DNA of 64,000 bases from Sinomonas terrae (GTDB taxonomy: Bacteria > Actinomycetota > Actinomycetes > Actinomycetales > Micrococcaceae). The position numbers and the translations under genes are program-made. Positions 1 through 8,141 of this stretch are shown here, piece after piece. Below the pieces are notes generated by a model that saw only the letters and a list, made by a program, of their open reading frames with translations, was not told the DNA's origin and searched no databases. How positions within the stretch are numbered: position 1 is the stretch's first letter; the number at the start of each line of letters is the position of its first letter. The stretch lies in the NCBI RefSeq assembly GCF_022539255.1, contig NZ_JAKZBV010000001.1, forward strand, positions 806,001 through 870,000, in the 5' to 3' direction.

Positions 1-88
1 CGGGCCGGGCATCCCCGGGAACGCACCTGTCGGGAGCTGGCTGGGCCAGGGGCCGGAGTGCGGACTCTGAGTCATGTGGCTCACCGCC
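1..88. other. Window edge, no gene supported
   Basis: These bases lie downstream of the stop of the first minus-strand gene. I see no convincing coding potential, terminator or RNA. The neighbour to the left is outside the window. Confidence 0.4.
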
Positions 89-1126
89 TCACTGCCCATA
101 GGGGTTTCCGAAGGACCGCGGGGGGCCGGAATAGGGGTTGTTGAACTGGTTCTGGTTGTCGAGGAACGCAGAGACCGGCCGGCGGAACAGGAGGATGATC
201 GACGCGATCGCGAGCGCAATGGTGATGAGCGAGAAGAGCCCGGCGCCGAAGAAGCTCAGGATCGCGAGGGCGAGGAACACGGTGGCGAGTACGCGCGCCC
301 AGCGGCGCCCTCTCCTGAGGAAGACAGCGGAAACCGCGAGCACGATGGCGTTGATCACCGCTCCGGCGAAGAGAACCCACAGGAACGTCAGGATGAGGCT
401 ACGGACCCTATCCGGTGCGAGCGGGGGCCTTGTCGCCTCCTGTGAGTACATGTTCTGGAGCGTGCCGATCTGGCTCGAGGTAACCGCGAGGCCCAAAATG
501 CCCACGAGCACCTCGACGATGGCAGTCGCGATGATGAGCCAGAAGACAATCGTGACGGCCGACTGCTGGGCACTCGGCGGCGGGGTCTCGTAGCCGAAGG
601 AGCCCGACCCGGGCGAGCCGTAGGGAGCCTGGCCGTACGGACTCTGGCCGTACTGGGGAGTTTGGCCGTACTGGGGAGTTTGGCCGTACTGGGGAGTTTG
701 GCCGTATTGGGAAGGCTGGCCGTATTGGGGGGCCTTGTCGTACTGCGGAGGCTGGCCGTACTGGGGTTGCCCGTACTGCGGCTGCCCGTACTGAGAGGGT
801 TGCCCGTACTGCGGCGGTTGCCCGTACTGGGACGGCTGCCCGTACTGGGGCGGTTGCTGCGCGTGGTGCCCGGGCTCCGGAGTCTGGGCGCCGGGGGCAT
901 ACTGCCCGAAGCGAGGCGCCGGCCTCGGCTCCTCGGCGCCGGTCCCTGTGCTTTCGGTTCCCGTTCCCTCGGGTCGAGAGCTCCCAGTTCCCGCGCTCTC
1001 GGATGCGCTTCCCTCAGTTCCCGCGCTCCCAGTTCCCGCGCTTTCAGATCCGGTTCCCTCAGGTCCCGCGCTCTCGCGTCCCGCGTCATCGTCCCGCGGG
1101 CCCTCGGGCTGCTGGGGGTTGCTCAT
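89..1126 (-). CDS. Low-complexity multi-pass membrane protein with QYGQP repeats
   Basis: This is a 345-residue protein of unknown function. The first 85 or so residues are Ser/Gly/Glu/Thr-rich with repeats of the type SAGTG and EGTGTES. They are followed by about 100 residues of Gln-Tyr-Gly-Gln-Pro repeats, partly encoded by near-identical 18-bp units. About four hydrophobic segments follow, starting near VTIVFWLIIATAIVEVLVG, then a polar Pro/Asn/Gly tail. The ATG at 1126 is chosen over upstream starts because GGAGGA sits a good distance ahead of it. The architecture (disordered Pro/Gln head plus small membrane domain) is common in actinobacterial envelope proteins, but I recognise no specific function. 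Confidence 0.8.
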   Translation of the reverse strand: MSNPQQPEGPRDDDAGRESAGPEGTGSESAGTGSAGTEGSASESAGTGSSRPEGTGTESTGTGAEEPRPAPRFGQYAPGAQTPEPGHHAQQPPQYGQPSQYGQPPQYGQPSQYGQPQYGQPQYGQPPQYDKAPQYGQPSQYGQTPQYGQTPQYGQTPQYGQSPYGQAPYGSPGSGSFGYETPPPSAQQSAVTIVFWLIIATAIVEVLVGILGLAVTSSQIGTLQNMYSQEATRPPLAPDRVRSLILTFLWVLFAGAVINAIVLAVSAVFLRRGRRWARVLATVFLALAILSFFGAGLFSLITIALAIASIILLFRRPVSAFLDNQNQFNNPYSGPPRSFGNPYGQ

Positions 1127-1271
1127 GGCTCGTCCTCCGCTCGGCGAATACGGAGCGGCCACTGTTCCGTCCCCGCAATGCCCACCATACCGGCAGGGAC
1201 CCCGCAAAAGCTCGGATATTCGGGGCCGAGATCTCCACGGAATTCTTGCCGCAATCCTCCCTCTGACGCGA

Positions 1272-1312
1272 CGAAGCCCCGCCCAGTGAGCGGTTGCTCG
1301 GGCGGGGCTTCG
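1272..1312 (-). terminator. Hairpin, probable terminator between the YceI gene and the membrane protein gene
   Basis: Two 13-base arms (CGAAGCCCCGCCC and its complement) enclose a 15-base loop. The hairpin lies just after the stop of the minus-strand YceI gene and before the next minus-strand start, so it most likely ends the YceI transcript. There is no long T tract. Confidence 0.75.
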
Positions 1313-1327
1313 CTACGCCGTCAGGGG

Positions 1328-1876
1328 TCAGGCCTGGGGTGCCGTGAAGGCGAGGTCGAGGGAGATCACGACCTTGTCGCTCACGAGCACGCCGCCCGCC
1401 TCGAGGGCAGCGTTCCACGTGAGGCCGAACTCCTTGCGGGAGATCGTGGTCTCTCCGGAGATTCCGGCGCGGGTGGTGCCGAACGGGTCGACGGCAACGC
1501 CGTTGAACTCGGTCTCGATCGTGACCTGCTGGGTGACGCCCTTGATGGTGAGGTCGCCGGTGACGTCGTAGGACTCGCCGTTGTGCTCGATGGCGGTCGA
1601 GACGAAGGTCATCTCGGGGAATTCCTCGACGTCGAAGAAATCGGCGCCCTTGACGTGGGCGTCGCGATTCGCGTCGCCGGAGTCGAAGGATGCAGTCTTG
1701 ATGCTCGCCTCAACGTGGGTCTCAGCGAGGCTGTGGCCGACGTTGACGGTGCCGACGGCGTCGGTGAACCGGCCGCGGACCTTGCTGATGCCGGCGTGGC
1801 GGACGGTGAAGGCGATGTCGCTGTGCGCGACGTCGAGGGTCCAGATGCCGGGAGTGATGCCGGAGGGAACGGTCAT
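1328..1876 (-). CDS. YceI family protein
   Basis: The product is 182 residues, the normal size for the family. It shows the typical beginning (GIWTLDVAHSDIAFTVRHAG), the FTDAVGTVNV strand, the DVEEFPEMTFVST block and the late DLTIKGVTQQVTIETEF block. YceI proteins are lipocalin-like beta barrels that bind isoprenoid lipids. No signal peptide is visible, so this one is probably cytoplasmic, as is usual for actinobacterial members. The ATG at 1876 is preceded by AAAGGAGAT, which decides the start. An inverted repeat at 1912-1929 lies in the promoter region and may be an operator. The gene is divergent from the cytochrome maturation operon. Confidence 0.93.
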   Translation of the reverse strand: MTVPSGITPGIWTLDVAHSDIAFTVRHAGISKVRGRFTDAVGTVNVGHSLAETHVEASIKTASFDSGDANRDAHVKGADFFDVEEFPEMTFVSTAIEHNGESYDVTGDLTIKGVTQQVTIETEFNGVAVDPFGTTRAGISGETTISRKEFGLTWNAALEAGGVLVSDKVVISLDLAFTAPQA

Positions 1877-1911
1877 GGCGATCTCCTTTGGGGTTGTCGA
1901 GGTCCAGTAAG

Positions 1912-1929
1912 TGATTGAAGTGTCAATCA
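1912..1929. promoter_or_regulatory. Inverted repeat upstream of the YceI gene
   Basis: TGATTGA and TCAATCA are separated by 4 bases, about 35 bp before the YceI start. The form resembles MarR-type operators, which often control yceI in actinobacteria. No MarR gene is in the window, so the regulator is unknown. Confidence 0.45.
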
Positions 1930-2013
1930 ATGAAGCCATCTTATCCATGCAAATGCATGTTCTGCCACCCCCTGTGGGTGATCTCACAGCTAACTCACGG
2001 GAACGGAGAGTAG

Positions 2014-2030
2014 TTCTACTTCTCGTAGAA
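2014..2030. promoter_or_regulatory. Inverted repeat upstream of the cytochrome maturation operon
   Basis: TTCTAC and GTAGAA are separated by 5 bases, about 90 bp before the first gene of the ccs operon. It could be a repressor site. The match to any known family is weak. Confidence 0.3.
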
Positions 2031-2117
2031 TGAGTTCGAGCGGGCGCACTCGGCTGTCTGCAGCTCAGAGTGCCGGACGATTTCCCGCAGCCTCAACCAT
2101 TTGAGAAACTGGATGCC

Positions 2118-2786
2118 ATGCCTTCTTCCACCGTCCATCTGTTGCGCCACGGCGAGGTCCACAACCCCGCCGGCGTGCTGTACGGCCGGCTCCCGGAGTT
2201 CCACCTCTCCGAGCGCGGCAGGAAGATGGCGGAATGCGTCGCCGAATACTTCGCCGAGCGGGCGCACGACGGCGCGCGGATCGTCTATCTTGCCGCGTCG
2301 CCGCTCACGCGTGCTCAGGAGACGGCGGCTCCGACCGCCGCGATCCTTGGCCTCGAGATCGCGCCCGAGCCGCGGATCATCGAGGCGGAGAACCGCTTCG
2401 AGGGGCTGCGGGTCAACCGGAACGAGCTCGCCAAGCCGCGCCACTGGCGCTACCTCGTCAACCCCTTCCGGCCGTCTTGGGGCGAGCCGTACGAGCAGCA
2501 GGCGGGGCGCGTCCTCGCCGCCGTTGCGGACGCGGCGCGCATCGCCGTCGACCGCGGGGGCGACGGCGCCGAAGCCATCCTCGTTGCCCACCAGCTCCCC
2601 ATCTGGGTCACGCGGCTCAAAGTCCAAGGGCGCCCGCTCTGGCATGACCCCCGAATGCGCGAGTGCACCCTCGCGTCGCTCACGAGCCTGACAGTCGACA
2701 CCGCGAGCGGCGCCGTCGTCTCGCTCCGCTACGCCGAGCCCGCCGCCGCCCTTCTGCCGGGTGCCGCGACGACCCCGGGGGCTTGA
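2118..2786 (+). CDS. Histidine phosphatase family protein
   Basis: This 222-residue protein belongs to the phosphoglycerate mutase-like superfamily. The catalytic signature LLRHGE is at residues 7-12, and SPLTRAQETA with the second conserved arginine follows at about residue 60. IIEAENRFEG and a late VAHQLPI segment carry the other conserved acid and histidine. The substrate cannot be read from the sequence. It is the first gene of a run with the TlpA-like protein (5-bp gap), ccdA, resB and ccsB, a common arrangement in Micrococcaceae. The ATG at 2118 is chosen because homologues begin just ahead of LLRHGE; an in-frame ATG at 2070 would add 16 residues. Confidence 0.9.
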   Translation: MPSSTVHLLRHGEVHNPAGVLYGRLPEFHLSERGRKMAECVAEYFAERAHDGARIVYLAASPLTRAQETAAPTAAILGLEIAPEPRIIEAENRFEGLRVNRNELAKPRHWRYLVNPFRPSWGEPYEQQAGRVLAAVADAARIAVDRGGDGAEAILVAHQLPIWVTRLKVQGRPLWHDPRMRECTLASLTSLTVDTASGAVVSLRYAEPAAALLPGAATTPGA

Positions 2787-2791
2787 GGATT

Positions 2792-3406
2792 ATGACTGCA
2801 CCAGATCCCACCCGCCGCCGCTTCCTCCGGCTCGCCGCCGCCGTTCCGGCGGCCGCGCTGTCCGTCGCCGCCCTCTCGGCCTGCGCGTCGAACGATCCCC
2901 TGGCCGCCCAAGCCCGCGCGGGCGACGACAAGAACTACGTGGCCGGCGACGGCTCCGTCACGGAGTACGCGAAGGACCAGCGCAAGCCCCCGATCACTTT
3001 CACGGGAACGCTCTACGACGGCAAAACGGTCGATTCCAAGACCCTCCTCGGCCATGTCGCGGTGCTCAACTTCTGGTTCGCCGCATGTGCCCCATGCCGC
3101 GTCGAGGCCCCGTCGCTCAAGGAGCTGCACGACGAGTTCGCGTCCCAGGGCGTGATCTTCTACGGCGTGGACCTGCGCGACGAGAAGGGCACGGCCGAGG
3201 CCTTCGAGCAGACGTTCGCCATGCCTTACCCGAGCTTCAACGACCAGAATGGTCGCGTGCTCCTCGCGGTCTCCGGCGTCGTGCCTCCCGGGGCCGTGCC
3301 AACGACCCTCGTGCTCGACAAGCAGGGCCGCGTCTCTGCGCGCATCCTGGGCGAGCTCGACAAGAGCACGCTCAAGGCACTCATCCAGACGGCGGCGGCC
3401 GAGTAG
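2792..3406 (+). CDS. TlpA/ResA-like thiol-disulfide oxidoreductase lipoprotein
   Basis: This 204-residue exported thioredoxin-fold protein begins with an RRRFLRL segment (residues 8-14, twin-arginine-like). A hydrophobic stretch and lipobox LSAC follow, with the lipidated cysteine at residue 31. The active site WFAACAPCRVE has the CxxC pair at C99 and C102, and a later GVVPPGAVPTTLVLD carries the cis-proline. It probably reduces apocytochrome c haem-binding cysteines outside the membrane, receiving electrons from CcdA encoded next. The ATG at 2792 follows TGAGGAT. It sits between the phosphatase gene and ccdA, whose GTG start comes 1 base after this stop. Confidence 0.93.
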   Translation: MTAPDPTRRRFLRLAAAVPAAALSVAALSACASNDPLAAQARAGDDKNYVAGDGSVTEYAKDQRKPPITFTGTLYDGKTVDSKTLLGHVAVLNFWFAACAPCRVEAPSLKELHDEFASQGVIFYGVDLRDEKGTAEAFEQTFAMPYPSFNDQNGRVLLAVSGVVPPGAVPTTLVLDKQGRVSARILGELDKSTLKALIQTAAAE

Positions 3407-3407
3407 C

Positions 3408-4160
3408 GTGGGTGGGAACAGCTTCAGCGACGCGGTCCTCAATGGCTCACTCCTGCTCGCGGTGCCGGTGGCACTCCTCGCCGGCTTCGTCTCGTTCGTC
3501 TCGCCCTGCGTCCTCCCGCTCGTTCCCGGCTACCTCGGGTACGTCACCGGTCTGACCGGGGTGGACCTCGAGAAGCAGAAGCGTGGCCGTATGGTGTCCG
3601 GAATCGGGCTGTTCGTCCTCGGCTTCACCGCCGTGTTCGTCGCGACGGGCGCCGTGTTCGGGCAGCTTGGGGCGTGGCTCGCGATCTCGTCGTCGTGGCT
3701 CACGCGCGTGCTGGGCATCGTCGTCGTCCTCATGGGCATTGTCTTCATGGGAGGCCTCGGGATCTTCCAGCGCGAGGCGCGCGTGCACGCCAAGGCGCCC
3801 GCCGGGCTGTGGGGCGCCCCGCTCCTCGGGGTGACGTTCGGCCTCGGCTGGGTTCCGTGCATCGGACCGACCCTGGCCGCGGTCCAGCTCCTCGCGTTCA
3901 CCAACGGCGCCACCGCCTACAAGGGCGCGCTCCTCACGTTCGTGTACTGCCTCGGACTCGGAGTGCCGTTCCTGCTCATTGCGCTAGCGTTCCGCCGGGG
4001 CATGGGCGCGCTCAAATTCTTCAAACGTCACCGCCGGGCACTGCAGGCCTTCGGCGGCGGCATGCTGATCCTGATCGGCGTGCTGATGGTCTCCGGAGTG
4101 TGGAGCCAGTGGATCTCCCAGCTGCAGATCTGGATCGGAACCGTGAGGCTGCCCATCTGA
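3408..4160 (+). CDS. ccdA: Cytochrome c biogenesis protein CcdA
   Basis: This 250-residue polytopic membrane protein of the DsbD/CcdA family passes electrons from cytoplasmic thioredoxin to the outside. The first conserved cysteine is in FVSPCVLPLVPGYLGY near the N-terminus, and the second is in FGLGWVPCIGPTLAA in the middle. About six hydrophobic helices are visible. The start is taken as GTG at 3408, one base after the stop of the TlpA gene, because homologues begin shortly before the first helix. The gene overlaps resB by one base (TGATG), indicating translational coupling. Confidence 0.95.
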   Translation: MGGNSFSDAVLNGSLLLAVPVALLAGFVSFVSPCVLPLVPGYLGYVTGLTGVDLEKQKRGRMVSGIGLFVLGFTAVFVATGAVFGQLGAWLAISSSWLTRVLGIVVVLMGIVFMGGLGIFQREARVHAKAPAGLWGAPLLGVTFGLGWVPCIGPTLAAVQLLAFTNGATAYKGALLTFVYCLGLGVPFLLIALAFRRGMGALKFFKRHRRALQAFGGGMLILIGVLMVSGVWSQWISQLQIWIGTVRLPI

Positions 4161-5893
4161 TGACCCTCAAGACTGAAAACGAGAAGACCCCGAAGGAACC
4201 GCGCAAGGCGCGGCAGGGGAAGCGGGATGACATCGCGCTTCCGGTGCTTGGCTTCCTCGGGATGCTGCGCTGGGCATGGACCCAGCTGACGAGCATGAAG
4301 ACGGCCCTCTTCCTGCTGCTCCTCCTCGCGGTGGCCGCCGTGCCGGGGTCGCTCTTCCCGCAGCGGCCCGTCAACCCGTCGGTGGTCACGCAGTACCTCA
4401 AGGACCACGCGGACTACGGCCCGATCCTCGACAAGCTCCAGATGTTCGACGTCTATTCGTCCGCCTGGTTCTCGGCGATCTACCTGCTGCTGTTCATTTC
4501 GCTCATCGGCTGCGTGATCCCGCGCGCGATCGCCCACTGGAAGGCCTGGCGCTCGAAGCCGCCACGGACGCCCGCGCGGCTCTCGCGCCTGCCCGTCTAC
4601 GGCACCCTGGTGGTCCCGTCCGAGCAGCAGTTGGGCGCCGAGGAGGCAGCCCGGCAGGCGGCCGCGGCGCTCAAGAAGCGCGGCTACCGCGTCGACCTGC
4701 GTCCGGCGTCCGACGACGGCGGCCCCGGCGGCAAGGCGGCCCTCGCCTCGGTGGGGGCCGAGCGGGGCTATCTCCGGGAACTCGGCAACCTCTGCTTCCA
4801 CAGCGGCCTCGTGGGCGTGCTCATCTCCGTCGCGATCGGGGTCCTGTTCGGCTACAGCGGGCAGCGGACCCTCGTCGAGGGCGACACATTCGTGAACACG
4901 CTCGTCGGGTACGACCAGTTCAACCCAGGGACAGACTTCCAGTCCTCGTGGCTCGCGCCATACTCGATCCAGCTCGACAAGTTCGACGTCGTCTACGACC
5001 GCGATTCGCCGGGCCACTTCGGCCAGCCGCTCGACTTCACGGCGCACCTCACCACGAAGGACTCCCCGGACGGCGCCGCCAAGACGCAGGACCTCAAGGT
5101 CAACGATCCGCTGAGCATCGGTGGCACGGACGTCTACCTCGTCGGCAACGGTTACGCGCCCGTCGTGACTGTCCGCGGCGGCGACGGCAAGATCGCCTAC
5201 CAGGGCCCGATCCCGTCGCTTCCGACCGACACCGTCTACACGTCGACGATGGTGGTCAAGGCGCCGGACGCGAAGCCGTCCCAGCTCGGCTTCGTCGGGT
5301 TCTTCCTTCCGACGGCGGTCAAGGACTCGAACGGGGTCGCGTACAGCGCGGATCCGGATCCACTGGCTCCGCAGCTCAACCTCAACTCGTACGTGGGCAA
5401 CCTCGGCCTCGACAAGGGCGCGCCGCAGAGCGTGTACGCGCTTGACGTCTCGAAGCTCAAGCAGCTCAACGGGCCCAACCTGCCGACGAAGGGCATCGTC
5501 CTGAACGCGGGGCAGTCCTATACGCTGCCCAACGGGCAGGGCTCCATCAGCTTCGACGGACTCAAGCGGTACGTGGCGCTCGACATCCATCACAACCCGG
5601 GGCAGGTGTGGGCGCTCGGCTTCGCCCTGTTCTCCCTCGCCGGCCTCATCGCCTCGCTCTTCGTGCCGCGCCGCCGCCTGTGGCTGCGGTTCGGGGACCA
5701 CGAGGACGGACGCACCATGGTCGAGTACGGGCTCCTGGCCCGTGGTGAGGACCACGGCCTCGCAGGGGAGGGCAAGGCCGTTCGGGCCGCGCTCGCGAAG
5801 GCCTGGAATGTTGCCGACCCGGCACCCGGCGCTCCACGAGGAGCGGTGCAGGCGCAGAATAGGACTCAGTCAACCTCAGAGAAGGACATGTGA
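4160..5893 (+). CDS. resB: Cytochrome c biogenesis protein ResB
   Basis: This 577-residue subunit of the System II cytochrome c synthase works with CcsB to deliver and attach haem outside the membrane. N-terminal helices begin with LTSMKTALFLLLLLAVAAVP, the usual ResB opening. A further helix pair comes near residues 105-125, then a helix around FHSGLVGVLISVAIGVLFGY. A large extracytoplasmic domain of about 330 residues follows, then a last helix (VWALGFALFSLAGLIASLF) and a cytoplasmic tail. It overlaps ccdA and ccsB by single bases, so the five genes form a tight operon. Confidence 0.95.
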   Translation: MTLKTENEKTPKEPRKARQGKRDDIALPVLGFLGMLRWAWTQLTSMKTALFLLLLLAVAAVPGSLFPQRPVNPSVVTQYLKDHADYGPILDKLQMFDVYSSAWFSAIYLLLFISLIGCVIPRAIAHWKAWRSKPPRTPARLSRLPVYGTLVVPSEQQLGAEEAARQAAAALKKRGYRVDLRPASDDGGPGGKAALASVGAERGYLRELGNLCFHSGLVGVLISVAIGVLFGYSGQRTLVEGDTFVNTLVGYDQFNPGTDFQSSWLAPYSIQLDKFDVVYDRDSPGHFGQPLDFTAHLTTKDSPDGAAKTQDLKVNDPLSIGGTDVYLVGNGYAPVVTVRGGDGKIAYQGPIPSLPTDTVYTSTMVVKAPDAKPSQLGFVGFFLPTAVKDSNGVAYSADPDPLAPQLNLNSYVGNLGLDKGAPQSVYALDVSKLKQLNGPNLPTKGIVLNAGQSYTLPNGQGSISFDGLKRYVALDIHHNPGQVWALGFALFSLAGLIASLFVPRRRLWLRFGDHEDGRTMVEYGLLARGEDHGLAGEGKAVRAALAKAWNVADPAPGAPRGAVQAQNRTQSTSEKDM

Positions 5894-6951
5894 TGCCTCT
5901 CAACCAGACCCTCGGCTCCTACAGCGAACTCTTCATGCTGCTTGCTGCCGGGACGTACGTCGTGGCCTTCCTCGCGTTCGCGTGGGACATGGCGACGAGC
6001 GGCAAGACCGGGCAGCGCGACGCCGGCCGCCTCGCCGAGAGCAAGGCGGCCAAGGTTCCGGTGATGGCCGGGGCGTCGGCTGCCGCGGGAGGTGCGGGCG
6101 ACGCCGGAAGCCGGGTCGCGTCGTCGTCCGCCGCTTCGTCTCGAATCGCCACGGTGGCCGACTCCGGCCTCGGCTACACGACCCGCCGCAACGCGGCGCG
6201 TGTGGGTGTTGCGATCAGCATCATCGGCCTCGTGATCCACGGAGCAGGCGTCGTGACGCGCGGCATCGCGGCGGACCGCGTGCCGTGGGGCAACATGTAC
6301 GAATTCTGCACGACCGGCGCGTTCCTCGTGGTCGCCGTCTTCCTCCTGACGCTCATCAAGCGCGATCTCCGATTCCTCGGCACGTTCGTGCTCGGCCTCG
6401 CCGTGATCATGATGGTGGCCGCTGCCGTCGCGTTCTGGACCCCCGTCGGGCACCTCGTCCCGGCCCTCCAGAGCTACTGGCTCATGATCCACGTCTCGAT
6501 CGCCGTGCTCTCCTCGGCACTCTTCACCCTCACCTTCTCGATGGGGATCCTCCAGCTCGTCCAGTCCCGCCGCGAGTCGAAGATTGCGGCCGGGGGCCTG
6601 GACCGGGGCGGATTCCTCGGGCTCGTGCCGAACGCCCTCACCCTCGAGGCGCTCAGCTACCGCATCAACACGATCGCGTTCGTGGGCTGGACGCTCACGG
6701 TCATGTTCGGCTCGATCTGGGCCGAGAAGGCGTGGGGCCGCTTCTGGGGCTGGGACACGAAGGAAGTGTGGAGCTTCGTGATCTGGGTCGTGTATGCGGC
6801 CTACCTGCACGCCCGTGCGACGCGCGGTTGGACCGGGACTCGCGCCGCGTGGCTCTCGATCGTCGGGTACCTCTGCGTGATCTTCAACTTCACGGTCGTG
6901 AACATGTACTTCTCGGGCCTGCACTCGTACGCGGGTCTCCCGACGTCCTAA
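5893..6951 (+). CDS. ccsB: Cytochrome c biogenesis protein CcsB
   Basis: This 352-residue polytopic protein is the catalytic partner of ResB. The WWD-type haem-handling motif WGRFWGWDTKEVW lies near residues 280-292, just before the last helices. An extra Ala/Ser-rich cytoplasmic loop (about residues 45-90) separates the first helix from the core. The ATG at 5893 is used because GAAGGA is 6 bases ahead; a GTG at 5890 is the alternative. The last codons and the TAA stop are part of an 18-bp unit that is tandemly repeated downstream. Confidence 0.95.
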   Translation: MPLNQTLGSYSELFMLLAAGTYVVAFLAFAWDMATSGKTGQRDAGRLAESKAAKVPVMAGASAAAGGAGDAGSRVASSSAASSRIATVADSGLGYTTRRNAARVGVAISIIGLVIHGAGVVTRGIAADRVPWGNMYEFCTTGAFLVVAVFLLTLIKRDLRFLGTFVLGLAVIMMVAAAVAFWTPVGHLVPALQSYWLMIHVSIAVLSSALFTLTFSMGILQLVQSRRESKIAAGGLDRGGFLGLVPNALTLEALSYRINTIAFVGWTLTVMFGSIWAEKAWGRFWGWDTKEVWSFVIWVVYAAYLHARATRGWTGTRAAWLSIVGYLCVIFNFTVVNMYFSGLHSYAGLPTS

Positions 6952-7037
6952 GGTCTCGCGACGTCGTCTCCCGGCGTCCTAAAGTCTCCCGGCGTCCTAA
7001 AGTCTCACGACGTCCTAAAGTCTCACGACGTCCTAAA
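6935..7037. repeat. 18-bp tandem repeats beginning across the ccsB stop codon
   Basis: The unit is GTCTCxCGxCGTCCTAAx. Full copies lie at 6935-6952, 6966-6983, 6984-7001, 7002-7019 and 7020-7037, with partial copies at 6953-6965 and from 7038. The first copy contains the last codons and TAA stop of ccsB, so the array looks like serial duplication of the gene end. Confidence 0.9.
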
Positions 7038-7071
7038 GTCTCAACGGCTCCGGGACGCCCCGACCAAAAAC

Positions 7072-7121
7072 TCGCGCCGTCACCTCTGCAGGGTGTGAAC
7101 CCTGCAGAGGTGACGGCGCGA
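7072..7121. repeat. Long perfect palindrome, dispersed element copy 1 and probable bidirectional terminator
   Basis: Two perfect 23-base arms (7072-7094 and 7099-7121) surround the 4-base loop GTGA. It lies between convergent genes (ccsB and an ABC permease), so it can terminate both transcripts. The same sequence, with a few changes, recurs at 28933-28990, so it is more than an ordinary terminator. Confidence 0.85.
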
Positions 7122-7163
7122 CGTGTTTCCGGGCTCGTGACGTGTTTCCGGGCGCCGGAGGGT

Positions 7164-8141
7164 CTACTTGATGCCGGTGGTGGCGATGCCCTTGATGAGG
7201 AACTTCTGGCCGATGAGGAAGGCGATGAAGACGGGCAGGAGGGAGACGACGGACATGGCGAACATGGCTCCCCAGTCGGTGCTCGACTGGGCGTCGACGA
7301 AGGCCCGGAGGGCAACGGGGACGGTGAACACGTCGGGGGACGTGAGGTAGATGAGCTGGCTGAAGAAGTCGCTCCAGGTCCAGATGAACGTGAAGATGGT
7401 CGTGGTGGCCAGGGCCGGGGTCATGAGGGGCAGGATCACGCGCAGGAAGATGCGAGGGTGGCCTGCGCCGTCGATGCGGGCGGCTTCGTCGAGCTCGCGG
7501 GGGATGCCGCGGATGAACTGGACCATGAGGAACGTGAAGAACGCGTCGGTGGCCAGGAACTTGGGCACGATCAGGGGCGCGAAGGTGTTGATCCAGCCCA
7601 GCTGGGAGAACAGGATGTACTGCGGCACGATCACGACATGGATGGGCAGCATGATCGTGACGAGCATGGCGGCGAACATCCACTTCTTGCCCCAGAAGTT
7701 CAGCCTGGCGAACGCGTAGGCGGCCATCGAGCAGGAGACGAGGTTCCCGACGACGGCGCCGAGGACCACGATGGTGGAGTTCAGCAGGTAGGTCGCGAAC
7801 GGGGAGGTCAGGGCGTTCCAGCCGTTGGCGTAGTTCTCCGGGTGGGCCTGGGTGAGCCAGAGGCCGGGGGCGCGGAAGACGTCGTCGCTGGGGCGGAACG
7901 AGGAGACGATCATCCACAGCAGCGGGTAGATCATCACGATCGCAGCCGCGATCAGGGCGGCGTGCTTCAGGACGCTCTTGGCCCGCTGGCCGGGCGTGAA
8001 CGCAAGGTCGCCGCGGGAGGGGCGCGGGCGGCGCGGTCCCTTGGCCGGGGACCGTCCGGAGCGAACGACGGCGGCGGGGGCCCGGGTGCCGTCGTCGGCG
8101 GTGACGCGGCGTGCGGTGTGCGGGGCTGCTTCAGTCGTCAT
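7164..8141 (-). CDS. Carbohydrate ABC transporter permease, MalG/UgpE type
   Basis: The 325-residue protein has a charged, Arg/Pro-rich N-terminal tail of about 55 residues, then six hydrophobic segments starting with HAALIAAAIVMIYPLLWMIV. The EAA loop that contacts the ATPase reads IPRELDEAARIDGAG. The ATG at 8141 lies inside the 3' end of the upstream permease gene (11-bp overlap), so the two are cotranscribed. No ATPase is encoded nearby. Actinobacterial sugar importers of this class usually share a distant MsmK-type ATPase. Confidence 0.94.
   Translation of the reverse strand: MTTEAAPHTARRVTADDGTRAPAAVVRSGRSPAKGPRRPRPSRGDLAFTPGQRAKSVLKHAALIAAAIVMIYPLLWMIVSSFRPSDDVFRAPGLWLTQAHPENYANGWNALTSPFATYLLNSTIVVLGAVVGNLVSCSMAAYAFARLNFWGKKWMFAAMLVTIMLPIHVVIVPQYILFSQLGWINTFAPLIVPKFLATDAFFTFLMVQFIRGIPRELDEAARIDGAGHPRIFLRVILPLMTPALATTTIFTFIWTWSDFFSQLIYLTSPDVFTVPVALRAFVDAQSSTDWGAMFAMSVVSLLPVFIAFLIGQKFLIKGIATTGIK

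Noticed and set aside
6935..7037. CRISPR-like array after ccsB
   Set aside because: Units are contiguous 18-bp repeats without spacers and no cas gene is present.
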